NCBI GenBank assembly: GCA_938005265.1
Contig: CALLOA010000011.1
Coordinates: 16,290 to 80,289, forward strand
DNA: 64,000 bases
Source: an uncultured Granulosicoccaceae bacterium
GTDB taxonomy: Bacteria > Pseudomonadota > Gammaproteobacteria > Granulosicoccales > Granulosicoccaceae
Direction: 5' to 3'
In this document: positions 26,814 to 35,644 of the stretch, in pieces
Layout of the letters: every line of letters starts with the position of its first letter
How positions within the stretch are numbered: position 1 is the stretch's first letter
The notes under the pieces: model-generated
The model's database searches: none
Told to the model about the DNA's origin: nothing
What the model saw: the letters and a program-made list of their open reading frames with translations, nothing else
Position numbers and translations under genes: made by a program

Positions 26814-27905
26814 ATGGCTGCTAAAGTCATTACAGAATCAAGCGGCAAGATCCAGAAAAAGCCCGAGACCAACACAGCAGCGCCCGTTACTCAAAGCAAC
26901 CATTCTCAGAACAATAATCTGCCCTCACTACTGTCAGTGAAGCAACTGTCTGAGCTGTTGCATATCAATGAAAAAAAAGTATACCAACTCGCGGCTGTTG
27001 GTGATATTCCCTGTACAAAAGTAACTGGCAAATGGCTCTTCCCCACTCAGCTGGTGCTCGACTGGATTGAACAGAACAGCCTGGGCGGAACTGTGGAAGA
27101 TCGGCTGGTTTTATCCGGTGCTGATGATCTGTTACTTGATCGTGTCTGTCGCCGGCTATCACTCGATCTTGGCCGTAGCGCTTTGTTAAGTTACAACCCC
27201 TCAGGCTCCATGCACGGCTTGCGATTACTGGCTGCTCGACGCACCGACGGTTGTTTTTTTCATTGGGGTGCATCCCAACAGAGTGACCGGCGACATCTCG
27301 GCTTGCTTCGAAGCTTTCGCGAACATTCGCAGTGGGTGGTAGTGAGATGCCTTTACCGACACGAAGGTTTGGCACTATCAAGTAATACGGCAGCCAGCCT
27401 GCAGGATGTAAATTTTGACACCCAGCCCCATGACGTCGGTTCTCCCCCGGCCCCGACTCCTTTTGCTTTCACAAACTCGCAACAACAATCCTTCAGGGTT
27501 TTGGAATCCCTTGCATCCAGAAAACTGCGTTGGGCACAGCGTCATCATGAAAGTGGAACCCAGCGTCTACTGGCCGATATTTGTGATCAGTGCAATGTAG
27601 ACATGAATCGTCTGGGCAAGATGAGTAACTATTACGCTGGCGAACGTGAAACCGCAGCGGCTGTGATGCATGACCAAGCCGATGTCGCGCTTTCCAGTGA
27701 AGCTGTGGCTCGGGAATATGGCCTGGATTTTGTCAGACTGGAAACTATAGCAATTGATCTTGTGTTGCCCAGAAAAACGTTCTTCCGTTCAATCGCCCAA
27801 CAACTTTTAAAACAATTGTTGCACACGAGTGAATCAATTCAATCACAGTGGGTGAATAGTTACCATTTACCGCAGGACCATGAAGTCCGAATTGTTAAAA
27901 AGTAA
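26814..27905 (+). CDS. excisionase-type HTH regulator with ligand-binding-like domain
   Basis: A 363-residue protein. Residues 42-82 (LLSVKQLSELLHINEKKVYQLAAVGDIPCTKVTGKWLFP) are a MerR/excisionase-type DNA-binding helix-turn-helix. Residues 100-340 resemble the periplasmic-binding-protein-like domain found in ModE-like and one-component regulators. The region AAAVMHDQADVALSSEAVAREYGLDFVRLETIAIDLVLPR is its ligand-cleft part. It is coupled to fdhD, so formate, molybdate or tungstate sensing is a reasonable inference. It is probably the local regulator of the fdh locus. Confidence 0.8.
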   Translation: MAAKVITESSGKIQKKPETNTAAPVTQSNHSQNNNLPSLLSVKQLSELLHINEKKVYQLAAVGDIPCTKVTGKWLFPTQLVLDWIEQNSLGGTVEDRLVLSGADDLLLDRVCRRLSLDLGRSALLSYNPSGSMHGLRLLAARRTDGCFFHWGASQQSDRRHLGLLRSFREHSQWVVVRCLYRHEGLALSSNTAASLQDVNFDTQPHDVGSPPAPTPFAFTNSQQQSFRVLESLASRKLRWAQRHHESGTQRLLADICDQCNVDMNRLGKMSNYYAGERETAAAVMHDQADVALSSEAVAREYGLDFVRLETIAIDLVLPRKTFFRSIAQQLLKQLLHTSESIQSQWVNSYHLPQDHEVRIVKK

Positions 27906-28205
27906 TAATCCGAATTAAAAACGTAAACATTCTGCAACGCTTTAACTGATCTGTTGGAGTGCTGCCGTGCCAGTGCTAGACTAATCGGGTACAGGCATGG
28001 TGCATCGTTGTTATTGCCGCTTTTTATTACTATTACTAATCGTTGATGCTGTTGTGAATAACTTTTCCATTAATTCACTCAGACTTAATAGTCAGGCAAT
28101 AAAAAATCAAAGCAATAGATTCAGACTATGCAACCGCCAGAAAGCAAGTGTGATTCCATGCAGCCCATAATGGTCTGCTGATTATATTTAACCTCGGAGA
28201 TTATC
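27906..28205. other. 300-bp intergenic region upstream of the DUF2853 gene
   Basis: AT-rich, no open frame of note. It should hold the promoter of the DUF2853 gene; no single promoter stands out clearly enough to annotate. Confidence 0.45.
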
Positions 28206-28541
28206 GTGTCAAAATTTGATGAAGCGATGGAAGCCAGCAAAGCACAAATGCAAAGTTGCAACATCGATTGTGATGAAGTGCTCCTGAAAAATGTAACCAA
28301 AGCACTAGGTCCATCGATCTATAACAAGGACGCTAATCTGGTCGCAGCTGGCGACAAAAAAGAAGTAGACAATATTAAAAAGAAATTCATTGCCGGAAAA
28401 CTTGGCGTGGAAGGTGATCAAGCTGATGAAGCGATCAAACATGCTGTTGAAAAAATAGGCTCTGACAATCGCCAGAAGTTGCGACCGGTGTTTTACTACC
28501 TTATTGTCAAATTCCTGAATAAGGAATCGATTTACGGCTAA
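28206..28541 (+). CDS. DUF2853 family protein
   Basis: A 111-residue soluble helical protein. MSKFDEAMEASKAQMQ, ALGPSIYNKDANLVAAGDKKEVDNI and LRPVFYYLIVKFLNKESIYG match DUF2853 over the full length. The function is unknown. Translation starts at a GTG at 28206, with CGGAG seven bases upstream. It appears to be a single-gene transcript closed by a strong terminator at 28596. Confidence 0.9.
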   Translation: MSKFDEAMEASKAQMQSCNIDCDEVLLKNVTKALGPSIYNKDANLVAAGDKKEVDNIKKKFIAGKLGVEGDQADEAIKHAVEKIGSDNRQKLRPVFYYLIVKFLNKESIYG

Positions 28542-28595
28542 CTGGGCTGCTGAACGGGCAGATCATCAAGTTGCGTTACACCAAGCAGCTTTCAG

Positions 28596-28625
28596 AAAAA
28601 AAGCGCCACCCGGCGCTTTTTTTTT
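28596..28625. terminator. strong, probably bidirectional, intrinsic terminator
   Basis: GCGCC and GGCGC form a stem around ACCC, extended by an A7 run on the left pairing with a T8 run on the right. It lies between the convergent DUF2853 and HD-domain genes and can serve both strands. Confidence 0.92.
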
Positions 28626-28666
28626 GCAACTTTCTTTTTTTCAACTTTCAAGGCGAGAACAATGGC

Positions 28667-30802
28667 TCACACTGGATTACGCAGCTCCGTCGCCTGCATT
28701 TTTTGATCGTACATTGCCAACACCTGCTGGTTGCGTAAATCAAGTGCGGCAATTTTGTCACTGCTATTGGTTCCCAACTCTTTGCGGATCACTTTTCTGC
28801 GCAAGGCACTTTTGCGATAAGCAAGAAAAGTCTCAAAATCCACAGGGTCATCATTGCAGGCACCTTTTGGGTAAAGTGTCACGTAGGCACGCTCAGGCAC
28901 ACGACCAGCAGCGATACTGCGATTTAGCCTTTCTTCAGTGAGTAACTCACTCAATACCGTATCGATAAAGTGTTCCTCATCGATATTGTTGTTGTTAAAC
29001 GTTCGAATAAGAAATTCCCGCTGACCCGCATCCAGACAATATTCGTCGGCCAGAATTGCGAGGTTCTGCGTTGTATAGAGATCAAGATAGTTCAGCGTGG
29101 AATCGATCAAAGCACGCCCTGCCAGTAATCTCGTGCGATTAACCCTGTGTGGCCGCTGACTGTACTCCGGATCAGACTCACTCAAAGCCATTTCCTGTAC
29201 CATTCTTTCGATCAGTGGATTAACGATACTACCGCGCATGTTCTCAGCCCAGAAAATGCGCGCTCCACTGTGACGCCACCACCCTTTCATCATCTCAGGG
29301 TCACGAATTCCTTCCTCTAAGGAAACGACTGTATCAAGCAACTTCACTACAATACCGGACAAGGTATATGGTTGCCTTTTATCCGTCGGCTGAATATCCA
29401 TCTCTGTGAAGCGTGTGACATTGTATTGCTGTTCAGGCGACAACAAGTGCGGGTGGTTAAGAGTTGCTTTGGCTTTGTCGGCACCTTCGGTGAGGGCCGT
29501 GGCATCAGTTAGTTCCGAGACCATGGCGGCGATCGGACCACCAAAGCGGAACATGATCTTTTTTAATGAATGATCGTAGCCCGTGACACGACGCGACCCG
29601 TCTTCAACCACATCGTGCAACATGGCAAGACTTACTACCAAAGGCTCTAGCGCTTCACCCAGTAAACGTTCAGCCATGGCTGCAATGCGAAAAGCATGAG
29701 CGGTCATGGTGCTCATAGATTTACGCCGCCCTTTCTCTAGAGAACGCATCATTTCCAATGAAGCCAAATGTACGGTTTCCAGCGAATTGGGTGATTCGGA
29801 TGCAACAAAATATTCCATAATCGGCAGATTCAAATGAACCTCATGCACCGCCTTGCCACGTCGGCCCGATAGCCTTTCACGTTTATCCGGGTTTTCCAGC
29901 GCGTCAGCCACCGCAATCATCAAGGTGTTGCGCAGCGGCTCACGTAGGGCATAGTGATCAACCGCTGACAATTTAAACGCTTGATCAGCAAGCTGGTAAT
30001 CATGGCGCAGATAAGGTTCTTCCGGGAAGTCATCATCAATGCCGACCCCGCAACGCTTGAGTTCGTCACGTTGTGAGGGCTCGAGAAAACCGATCACACC
30101 ATCGCCAGCCGCGCGTGCTGACAATCGCAGGCGGGCGCTGTAGATCGCGGCAATCACAGAATGCATATGGCTGTCAGCTGCAATCGACGGCTGCGTTGAG
30201 TTATTTATCGCCGCTTCGAATTCCAGCAAGGCTTGCTGGATGCGAAACGCCAGCGCTGCAATGCGACCACCGAACCAGGTATGCAGGTAATCCTCGTCGA
30301 CGAATTCAAATTCATCAGAGGACAGAGAGCTGAAAAGATAGGGTTTACCGATGGCATCCTGAATCATGGCCGCTATCAGAATGTCGTTATCCAGCGAAGG
30401 CACACCCTGGCCATGGTTACCGTAGAGACGCACGCCCAGCAGAATATTGGCCACCAGCACTGCAACGTGAATGCGTGGCTCCAGTTTCGGGATACGGTTT
30501 GAATTGATTAAATGTCCTGTACCAAGCCCGGTCAGATCTATTTTGGTCGGGTCAATCGTTTCCGGATCGATATTTTCGTCATCAAATAACTCTGTCGCCA
30601 GCAGATCTTTACCACGTTGTGTGGCAAACAGCGCTTGCGGCAGGGCTGCCAGAGGCACAGCATGTTCAACTTCTTTGGCGATCCAGTCACGTGATATGGT
30701 GCCGGCAATGACCCGCTCGGAATCGCAGGTACCCGCGAGCAGGCCGTAAGCTCTTGCCAGCCTCTGCAGGTCTCTGGTCAGCCTTGCTCTGGAAGGTGTC
30801 AT
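28667..30802 (-). CDS. large HD-domain protein, SpoT-hydrolase-like
   Basis: A 711-residue cytosolic protein. The central region contains AHAFRIAAMA, then LHDVVEDG near residue 392, then IMFRFGGPIAAMVSELTDAT. This is the arrangement of the HD hydrolase domain of RelA/SpoT proteins, and the HDVVED core is intact. No synthetase, TGS or ACT domain follows. The flanking regions of about 330 and 250 residues are mostly helical and unrecognised. Metal-dependent phosphohydrolase activity is likely; the substrate, possibly an alarmone, is an inference. It stands alone between two opposed terminations. Confidence 0.72.
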   Translation of the reverse strand: MTPSRARLTRDLQRLARAYGLLAGTCDSERVIAGTISRDWIAKEVEHAVPLAALPQALFATQRGKDLLATELFDDENIDPETIDPTKIDLTGLGTGHLINSNRIPKLEPRIHVAVLVANILLGVRLYGNHGQGVPSLDNDILIAAMIQDAIGKPYLFSSLSSDEFEFVDEDYLHTWFGGRIAALAFRIQQALLEFEAAINNSTQPSIAADSHMHSVIAAIYSARLRLSARAAGDGVIGFLEPSQRDELKRCGVGIDDDFPEEPYLRHDYQLADQAFKLSAVDHYALREPLRNTLMIAVADALENPDKRERLSGRRGKAVHEVHLNLPIMEYFVASESPNSLETVHLASLEMMRSLEKGRRKSMSTMTAHAFRIAAMAERLLGEALEPLVVSLAMLHDVVEDGSRRVTGYDHSLKKIMFRFGGPIAAMVSELTDATALTEGADKAKATLNHPHLLSPEQQYNVTRFTEMDIQPTDKRQPYTLSGIVVKLLDTVVSLEEGIRDPEMMKGWWRHSGARIFWAENMRGSIVNPLIERMVQEMALSESDPEYSQRPHRVNRTRLLAGRALIDSTLNYLDLYTTQNLAILADEYCLDAGQREFLIRTFNNNNIDEEHFIDTVLSELLTEERLNRSIAAGRVPERAYVTLYPKGACNDDPVDFETFLAYRKSALRRKVIRKELGTNSSDKIAALDLRNQQVLAMYDQKMQATELRNPV

Positions 30803-30936
30803 GATGTTCTGTTGCTACTCAATCCGTTTCTCCGAACGCCAGTGACGTCGTCAATATAGGCGCTCTATACAGGATGATAGCAAGTACTACGCACCTTGCT
30901 TTGATACCGATTGGTTAGGGTTGAAGCATTGACAGG

Positions 30937-31581
30937 CTATTGTGCTGGCGGTGGAGTTTTACCGCGGTATTCGCACAGATCTGAAATGTGACATTCGTAG
31001 CATCTGGGCTTGCGAGCAACACAGGTATAACGCCCGTGCAGGATTAGCCAGTGATGGGCATCAACCAGAAATTCTTCCGGTATGAATTTGAGAAGTTTCT
31101 TCTCTACCTCCAGAACATTCTTGCCCGGAGCAATGGCTGTACGATTGGAAACGCGAAAAATATGGGTATCAACGGCCATGGTGGGTTGACCAAAGGCGGT
31201 GTTCAGCACAACGTTAGCCGTTTTGCGCCCCACCCCCGGCAAAGCTTCCAGCTCTTCCCGGGTGCGGGGAACCTCACCATTGTGCTCGTTTATCAGCAGC
31301 TTGCAGGTAGCGATGACATTTTTTGCCTTGGTATTGAAAAGACCGATAGTGCGGATGTAGTTCCTGACACCACTTTCTTTAAGGGCAAGAATTGCCTCGG
31401 GCGTATTGGCGACCGGAAACATTTTAGCTGTTGCAATATTCACGCTGACATCCGTTGCCTGAGCGGACAGCATTACGGCGATGAGTAATTCGAAGGGGGA
31501 TGTGAATTCAAGCTCTGTCGTCGGGTTCGGGTTTGCATCCCGGAAGCGGGTGAAAATTTCTGTGCGTTTGACTTTGTTCAT
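30937..31581 (-). CDS. nth: endonuclease III
   Basis: A 214-residue base-excision repair enzyme, a DNA glycosylase/AP lyase for oxidised pyrimidines. The helix-hairpin-helix ALPGVGRKTANVVLNTAF at about residues 113-130 contains the catalytic Lys. AVDTHIFRVSNR carries the catalytic Asp. The C-terminal CVARKPRCYECHISDLC binds the [4Fe-4S] cluster in the C-x6-C-x2-C-x5-C pattern. The length is the same as E. coli Nth. It is divergent from the SRAP gene, itself a DNA repair gene. Confidence 0.97.
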   Translation of the reverse strand: MNKVKRTEIFTRFRDANPNPTTELEFTSPFELLIAVMLSAQATDVSVNIATAKMFPVANTPEAILALKESGVRNYIRTIGLFNTKAKNVIATCKLLINEHNGEVPRTREELEALPGVGRKTANVVLNTAFGQPTMAVDTHIFRVSNRTAIAPGKNVLEVEKKLLKFIPEEFLVDAHHWLILHGRYTCVARKPRCYECHISDLCEYRGKTPPPAQ

Positions 31582-31722
31582 CGACTTTTTGTGAGATCAG
31601 CTCATCGCCACATAACTGACGGAATTCTACACCCTAATCCCCAACACCTGCCTGCCCGGCAACCCTTGCACAACAGGAAAAAAAATCATGGCAGAATGGT
31701 CAAGGGCAACCGGGAGCTGATG

Positions 31723-32409
31723 ATGTGCGGCAGAATGAATATTACAGACAATGAAGGCATACGCCTGTTGATGGAATTGATTGGCATGCCTTCGTGGCCC
31801 AGCATCCAGGCGCGCTACAATGTAGCCCCTTCTGCCGGATTGGATGTTTTGTACGCAGCGATTGATAGCCCTTCCAACGAAACAACCCCTGTTACAGCCC
31901 ACGATACGATGCATTGGGGCCTGGTGCCACCATGGGCCAAGGCCGGGCAATTCAAGCGCCCGCTAATCAACGCACGTTCAGAGACTGTGCGCGAGAAACC
32001 CTCCTTTCGTCATCTGGTGGATGGACATCGTGCCCTGGTGCCAATTACCGGTTTCTACGAATGGCTTAGAAAAGGTGATAGCCGGCAACCCTACTATTTT
32101 CACGCAGCTGATAACACAGCATTGCTGTTAGCAGGCCTGTATCAAGAGAATGCCAAAGGTGAGCGTGAAATAACCCTGCTGACAACCGCGGCAAACGATA
32201 CCATGGCTGCCGTTCATCATCGCATGCCAGTGATAATAAAGCCGGATGACGCCTTGGTCTGGTTATCGAACCAACCTGCACCAGTAATTGATAACCTGAT
32301 GCGGCCGGCTGCGAATGATTATCTTGCGCTCTATGAGGTTGGTAGCTATGTCAGCAATGCCCGGAATGAGGGTGAGCAATGTATGGAGCCTTTGCAAAGT
32401 TTGTTCTAG
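31723..32409 (+). CDS. SRAP/HMCES family abasic-site protein (YedK-like)
   Basis: A 228-residue protein that covalently shields abasic sites in single-stranded DNA. The start is set by chemistry: the ATG at 31723 gives Met-Cys-Gly-Arg (MCGRMNI), and Met removal exposes the reactive Cys2. The adjacent ATG at 31720 would add a Met. Other conserved parts are ARYNVAPSAGL, MHWGLVPPWAK, INARSETV, ITGFYEW with the active-site Glu, and HHRMPVI. Its divergent neighbour is nth, which makes or processes abasic sites. Confidence 0.93.
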   Translation: MCGRMNITDNEGIRLLMELIGMPSWPSIQARYNVAPSAGLDVLYAAIDSPSNETTPVTAHDTMHWGLVPPWAKAGQFKRPLINARSETVREKPSFRHLVDGHRALVPITGFYEWLRKGDSRQPYYFHAADNTALLLAGLYQENAKGEREITLLTTAANDTMAAVHHRMPVIIKPDDALVWLSNQPAPVIDNLMRPAANDYLALYEVGSYVSNARNEGEQCMEPLQSLF

Positions 32410-32543
32410 AAAAACACACCTTGGACTCAGCGAGCCACAATCGCGAAGATGGTCTTACTAGCGCTACTCCTGGCCGGTACAATGCTGTCTGACAAGTTGA
32501 AAACTCTTACCCATGTTTCTTGTTTCTAATCGGCCGCCCCGCG

Positions 32544-33491
32544 ATGGTTCGCGATAGATTTCTACTGGTTTGTCTGGGTGTTTGCGTAGCCGCCGGACTC
32601 TGGGGGCTTTACTGGATTCCGCAACGCCAGCTGGAGGCTGCTGGACTGACCGGCGGCTGGGGCACTATCGCTCAATATCTGATCAGCACCGTTATTCTTC
32701 TGCCGTTCGCTATTTATTACCTCATCAAGAGGAATCAATCCGGATTCGGATTAATTGCAGCGGGTACATTGATGGGCGGCGGCATTGTCTGTTATGCAAA
32801 CAGCTTGTTGCTCACAGAAGTGATGCGCACCATGCTGCTTTTCTACCTCACACCCTTCTGGGCAACACTCATTGAAATCGTTTTTCTGCGGCAGCGTCCG
32901 GGGTGGTGGCGAATATTAAGTCTGCCACTGGCGATCGCCGGAGCAATGATTGTGATTGGCAGAGGCCAGACTTTTCCCATGCCAGCGAATGTCGGTGACT
33001 GGCTGGCACTTTCAGGGGGTGCCATCTATGCAGCGGGAGCCGCCAGAATACAGCACTCCAAAGTAACTAACGTGTTTCCGATAATATTTGCCTTTTTCTT
33101 TTACGGCAGCATTGTTGCCATCATTCAGGGGATGATCTTCGCCAACCAATTGGGACCTGCTCCCGAAGTAGCACGACTAGCTACGATGGTTCCGTGGCTA
33201 CTGGCTCTCAGCCTGTTTTTCTTCATACCAACCAACGCCATTATCAGCTGGGCACCCTCGCAAATCAGCACAGGATTGTTCAGCATTCTGATACTCTCGG
33301 AACTGATTTTCGGGACAATAAGCGCGGCTCTTTGGGCTAATGAGGCGTTCGGCCCACGCGAAATAATTGGCAGTGGCTGTATTTTATTAGCAGGCATACT
33401 GGAGGTAGCACTCGCACCCCGACAATCATCGCAGACTAATATAAGAAAAGCAGGCATCGAAAATGCTGAATCAGGCGACAGCCAGCGTTGA
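32544..33491 (+). CDS. DMT-superfamily (EamA) transporter
   Basis: A protein of 315 residues from the ATG at 32544 with ten hydrophobic segments, the usual two-fold EamA layout. Examples are LVCLGVCVAAGLWGLYWI, YLISTVILLPFAIYYLI, MLLFYLTPFWATLIEIVFL and GSGCILLAGILEVALA. Members export amino acids, nucleosides or other metabolites; the substrate cannot be deduced. A TTG at 32520 could add eight residues but has no ribosome-binding site. It is convergent with the porin gene. Confidence 0.86.
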   Translation: MVRDRFLLVCLGVCVAAGLWGLYWIPQRQLEAAGLTGGWGTIAQYLISTVILLPFAIYYLIKRNQSGFGLIAAGTLMGGGIVCYANSLLLTEVMRTMLLFYLTPFWATLIEIVFLRQRPGWWRILSLPLAIAGAMIVIGRGQTFPMPANVGDWLALSGGAIYAAGAARIQHSKVTNVFPIIFAFFFYGSIVAIIQGMIFANQLGPAPEVARLATMVPWLLALSLFFFIPTNAIISWAPSQISTGLFSILILSELIFGTISAALWANEAFGPREIIGSGCILLAGILEVALAPRQSSQTNIRKAGIENAESGDSQR

Positions 33492-33577
33492 GCTGGCAGG
33501 TACAATATTGACTGAAAAGACCTGCCGACCAAGGAGGGCCAGCAGTCGCTTGATAACAAGCCAGATTGGAGATCGAA

Positions 33578-33592
33578 AGGGCCGAAAGCCCT
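33578..33592 (-). terminator. porin terminator
   Basis: On the minus strand AGGGC-TTTCG-GCCCT is followed by TTTCG, 27 bases past the porin stop. The stem is five base pairs with a typical UUCG-like loop. Confidence 0.65.
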
Positions 33593-33618
33593 GATACAGG
33601 CCTGTGAACTTTCAGCCT

Positions 33619-34617
33619 CTAGAACTTGTAGCGAAAGCCGGCGAAAAGAGTATCGACACTGGTATCGTCTGCGTTATCAAAATTGACGTATCCACCATAA
33701 ATATCTGTCGCTTTACTGAATTTAAACTCAGCACCAACTTGCTGTACATCATTGGTTAAATCCGAGTCCTCAGGGCCTTGCTCACCAACATCAGCAGACA
33801 AAATCAGTTTACCGATCTGATAATTCAGGCTGAGAAGCATCGATTCAAGGTCAGGATCAGTGCCTGCCTGAGTACGACTACTGAAAGATGCCGCGAAACT
33901 GAGTCCAAAGTTAAACTTGTAACCACCAGAAAACATCGTTCTGTCATTGTCACCGTTGTCACTGTCGGCATATCCACCAAGCACAGTGATTTTACCCGGG
34001 CCTAAACCTCGCTTCAGTCTTGCAGCCACCTCCCATCGTTCCTGAGTCGCATAACTCGCAGATAGGGTTAAACCACCCAACGAAGGTGTATCGTAACGAA
34101 GACGTGAATTACGGCCGAATCCGTCATAATAGTTATACCCTACCTGAGCATCCGGATTGTCTCGATTGATAGCTCCACGAACAGTAAAAAATGGCAAGTG
34201 CCCTCCACCTAGAATGTTGCCGCTTACCTGATAACTGCCTTCGGCAGTACCGTCAGCTGCACCCTCGCCTTTACCCAGGCTGAGTGAGCCAATTGGTGTT
34301 TTAAAACCCACCTCGGCAAACCGAGTATCGATGGACTCGCTACCATCTACTGCACCAAAAGACTGATTTTCCTGAATTTGAATTTCATAGCGTGTAAAAA
34401 CTTCTATACCACGCGCTTTGTGTTTACCGCGCAAACGAAGTCTTGAACCAGTACCTGTGTTATCAACTATCTCAGGGTCCTCAATGTTTGAGCCAAACAC
34501 AATGGCGGGAGTGACTTGCCCGCTAAGTGTCAAATCAGCAGAGATAACAGGTGCATTGCTCAGGGCAGCTACTGTCAGAACCGATGTGACGATCGGTAGA
34601 ACGCGACTTTTTTTCAT
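33619..34617 (-). CDS. Gram-negative trimeric-type porin
   Basis: A 332-residue outer-membrane protein. A signal peptide (MKKSRVLPIVTSVLTVAALS, ending near ISA) precedes a barrel beginning DLTLSGQVTPAIVFG. Alternating aromatic strands such as SLGGLTLSASYATQ, FNFGLSFAASFS and ILSADVG fill the body. The last residue is Phe after GFRYK, the classic signal for BAM insertion. It forms a diffusion channel for small solutes; the selectivity is unknown. The long AT-rich upstream region suggests strong independent expression. Confidence 0.9.
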   Translation of the reverse strand: MKKSRVLPIVTSVLTVAALSNAPVISADLTLSGQVTPAIVFGSNIEDPEIVDNTGTGSRLRLRGKHKARGIEVFTRYEIQIQENQSFGAVDGSESIDTRFAEVGFKTPIGSLSLGKGEGAADGTAEGSYQVSGNILGGGHLPFFTVRGAINRDNPDAQVGYNYYDGFGRNSRLRYDTPSLGGLTLSASYATQERWEVAARLKRGLGPGKITVLGGYADSDNGDNDRTMFSGGYKFNFGLSFAASFSSRTQAGTDPDLESMLLSLNYQIGKLILSADVGEQGPEDSDLTNDVQQVGAEFKFSKATDIYGGYVNFDNADDTSVDTLFAGFRYKF

Positions 34618-35084
34618 TGAATATCCTCATTGTTCGCTGATTAGTAAACTAATTTTTTGCAATTGAAAACAAAAGCGCTGGTGTGATTCAAAGTAAGTTA
34701 GAAAATCGGTCTGCACGCATAAACGAGAAATGCAGTGTTCTAAATCGACACAAAAATTTAATAACTTCCCAAAGAAGTTAGCATTTGGAGACTATGTGAG
34801 GAATAGAATTTTTCTTTAATAAAGAAAAAATTATTTAATGGAACTTAATTGAATTAGTACGCAACAACTTGCAGGATGACTTTGGTTGTCCACCATTCAG
34901 AAAAAGCAAACGTGCACGATCAGTTGAAAGAGACGTTACATTTCCCGCTATTAAACAGCCCTATTTGAAGAATAATCCAGGAAAATTCTCGTAAGAAAAT
35001 AGATTCAGAACAAGGCACTCTGAAAACTAATAAAGGCATTACAAAAACAAAGTATCCAATTACTTCCGAAACAGATAACTAAAC

Positions 35085-35174
35085 AATGTTCATGAGTAAA
35101 GCCAGCCAAAATGCTCTTGTATTGATTGGTTTTGGTTTTTTGCTTGTACCGATCATCGGTCTAACTCCAATTTG
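35085..35174 (+). pseudogene. possible start fragment of a LivM-type ABC permease
   Basis: A 29-codon open frame begins ATG, has one hydrophobic segment (NALVLIGFGFLLVPIIGLTP) and stops. It resembles the first transmembrane helix of branched-chain amino acid ABC permeases, with nothing of the rest of the protein downstream. It could also be a small single-helix membrane protein. The match is short, so this is tentative. Confidence 0.3.
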
Positions 35175-35188
35175 ACCATGCTGAGGAA

Positions 35189-35420
35189 ATGAGCCACCGC
35201 CAGATCCAGCCGCGCTGCGCCATGTCTCAACTGCAACAGGTGTATGAGGTGATACTTGATCGTAGCCTGGATAAAAGCTCCTTTCCAAACACGCACCTTG
35301 TCTGCCAACTATCTTGAAGAAACCGGGTTGATGAAAGTAGTAGCGCCACACCCTACTATGGGATACTCCTTAAAGCCGAATCAGTGTTTGGTGTTTCCCC
35401 GGACCTCTAAAGGGGGCTAA
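35189..35420 (+). pseudogene. frameshifted remnant of an NrtR-type NUDIX regulator (C-terminal winged helix)
   Basis: Translation from 35222 gives MSQLQQVYEVILDRSLDKSS in one frame. One base later, from 35286, the adjacent frame gives QTRTLSANYLEETGLMKVV and runs on to a stop at 35418. Joined, they match the winged-helix end of NrtR-like NUDIX transcription factors, whose pattern is L-Q-x-V-Y-E-x-I-L-x-R-x-L-D-K-x-x-F-x-x-K-x-L. The preceding residues PRCAM fit the usual P-P-R-F-x-L lead-in. The NUDIX domain itself is absent. A single extra C at 35285 separates the two frames. Confidence 0.7.
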
Positions 35421-35644
35421 CTGGCGGATCGGGGCGCTTTTAGCCAGCTTCCAGAGAGCACTTTTTTTGAGATTCTGTCAAAACCGCCACCTGACACCAG
35501 AATCGTTTAGGCCATGCAAATATTGTTAGAGTGAGCGAGCGGCATGGCAGTAAATTTGGTCGTGAATTACAACTTTCTATAGAGTTAATCAAACTACTGT
35601 ACTGGGTTGTGATAAATAACTAATAACCTTGAGCGCGTCTTGAA

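Larger units (their letters stand above)
34618..35644. other. 1-kb region of gene remnants and AT-rich DNA
   Basis: No intact gene lies between the porin and the Rieske oxygenase. The part up to about 35080 is AT-rich and should contain the porin promoter. Then come a short transporter-like fragment (35085) and a frameshifted NrtR-type regulator fragment (35189). From 35421 to 35644 I see no coding sequence. The region reads like a locus that has lost genes by deletion. Confidence 0.65.

Noticed and set aside
35079..35351. 90-codon minus-strand frame in the porin-oxygenase gap
   Set aside because: The opposite strand carries a recognisable regulator remnant over the same bases, so this frame is its shadow.
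35471..35504. GATTCTG...CAGAATC inverted repeat as a terminator
   Set aside because: The arms are 20 bases apart and there is no T-run on the correct side of either strand.
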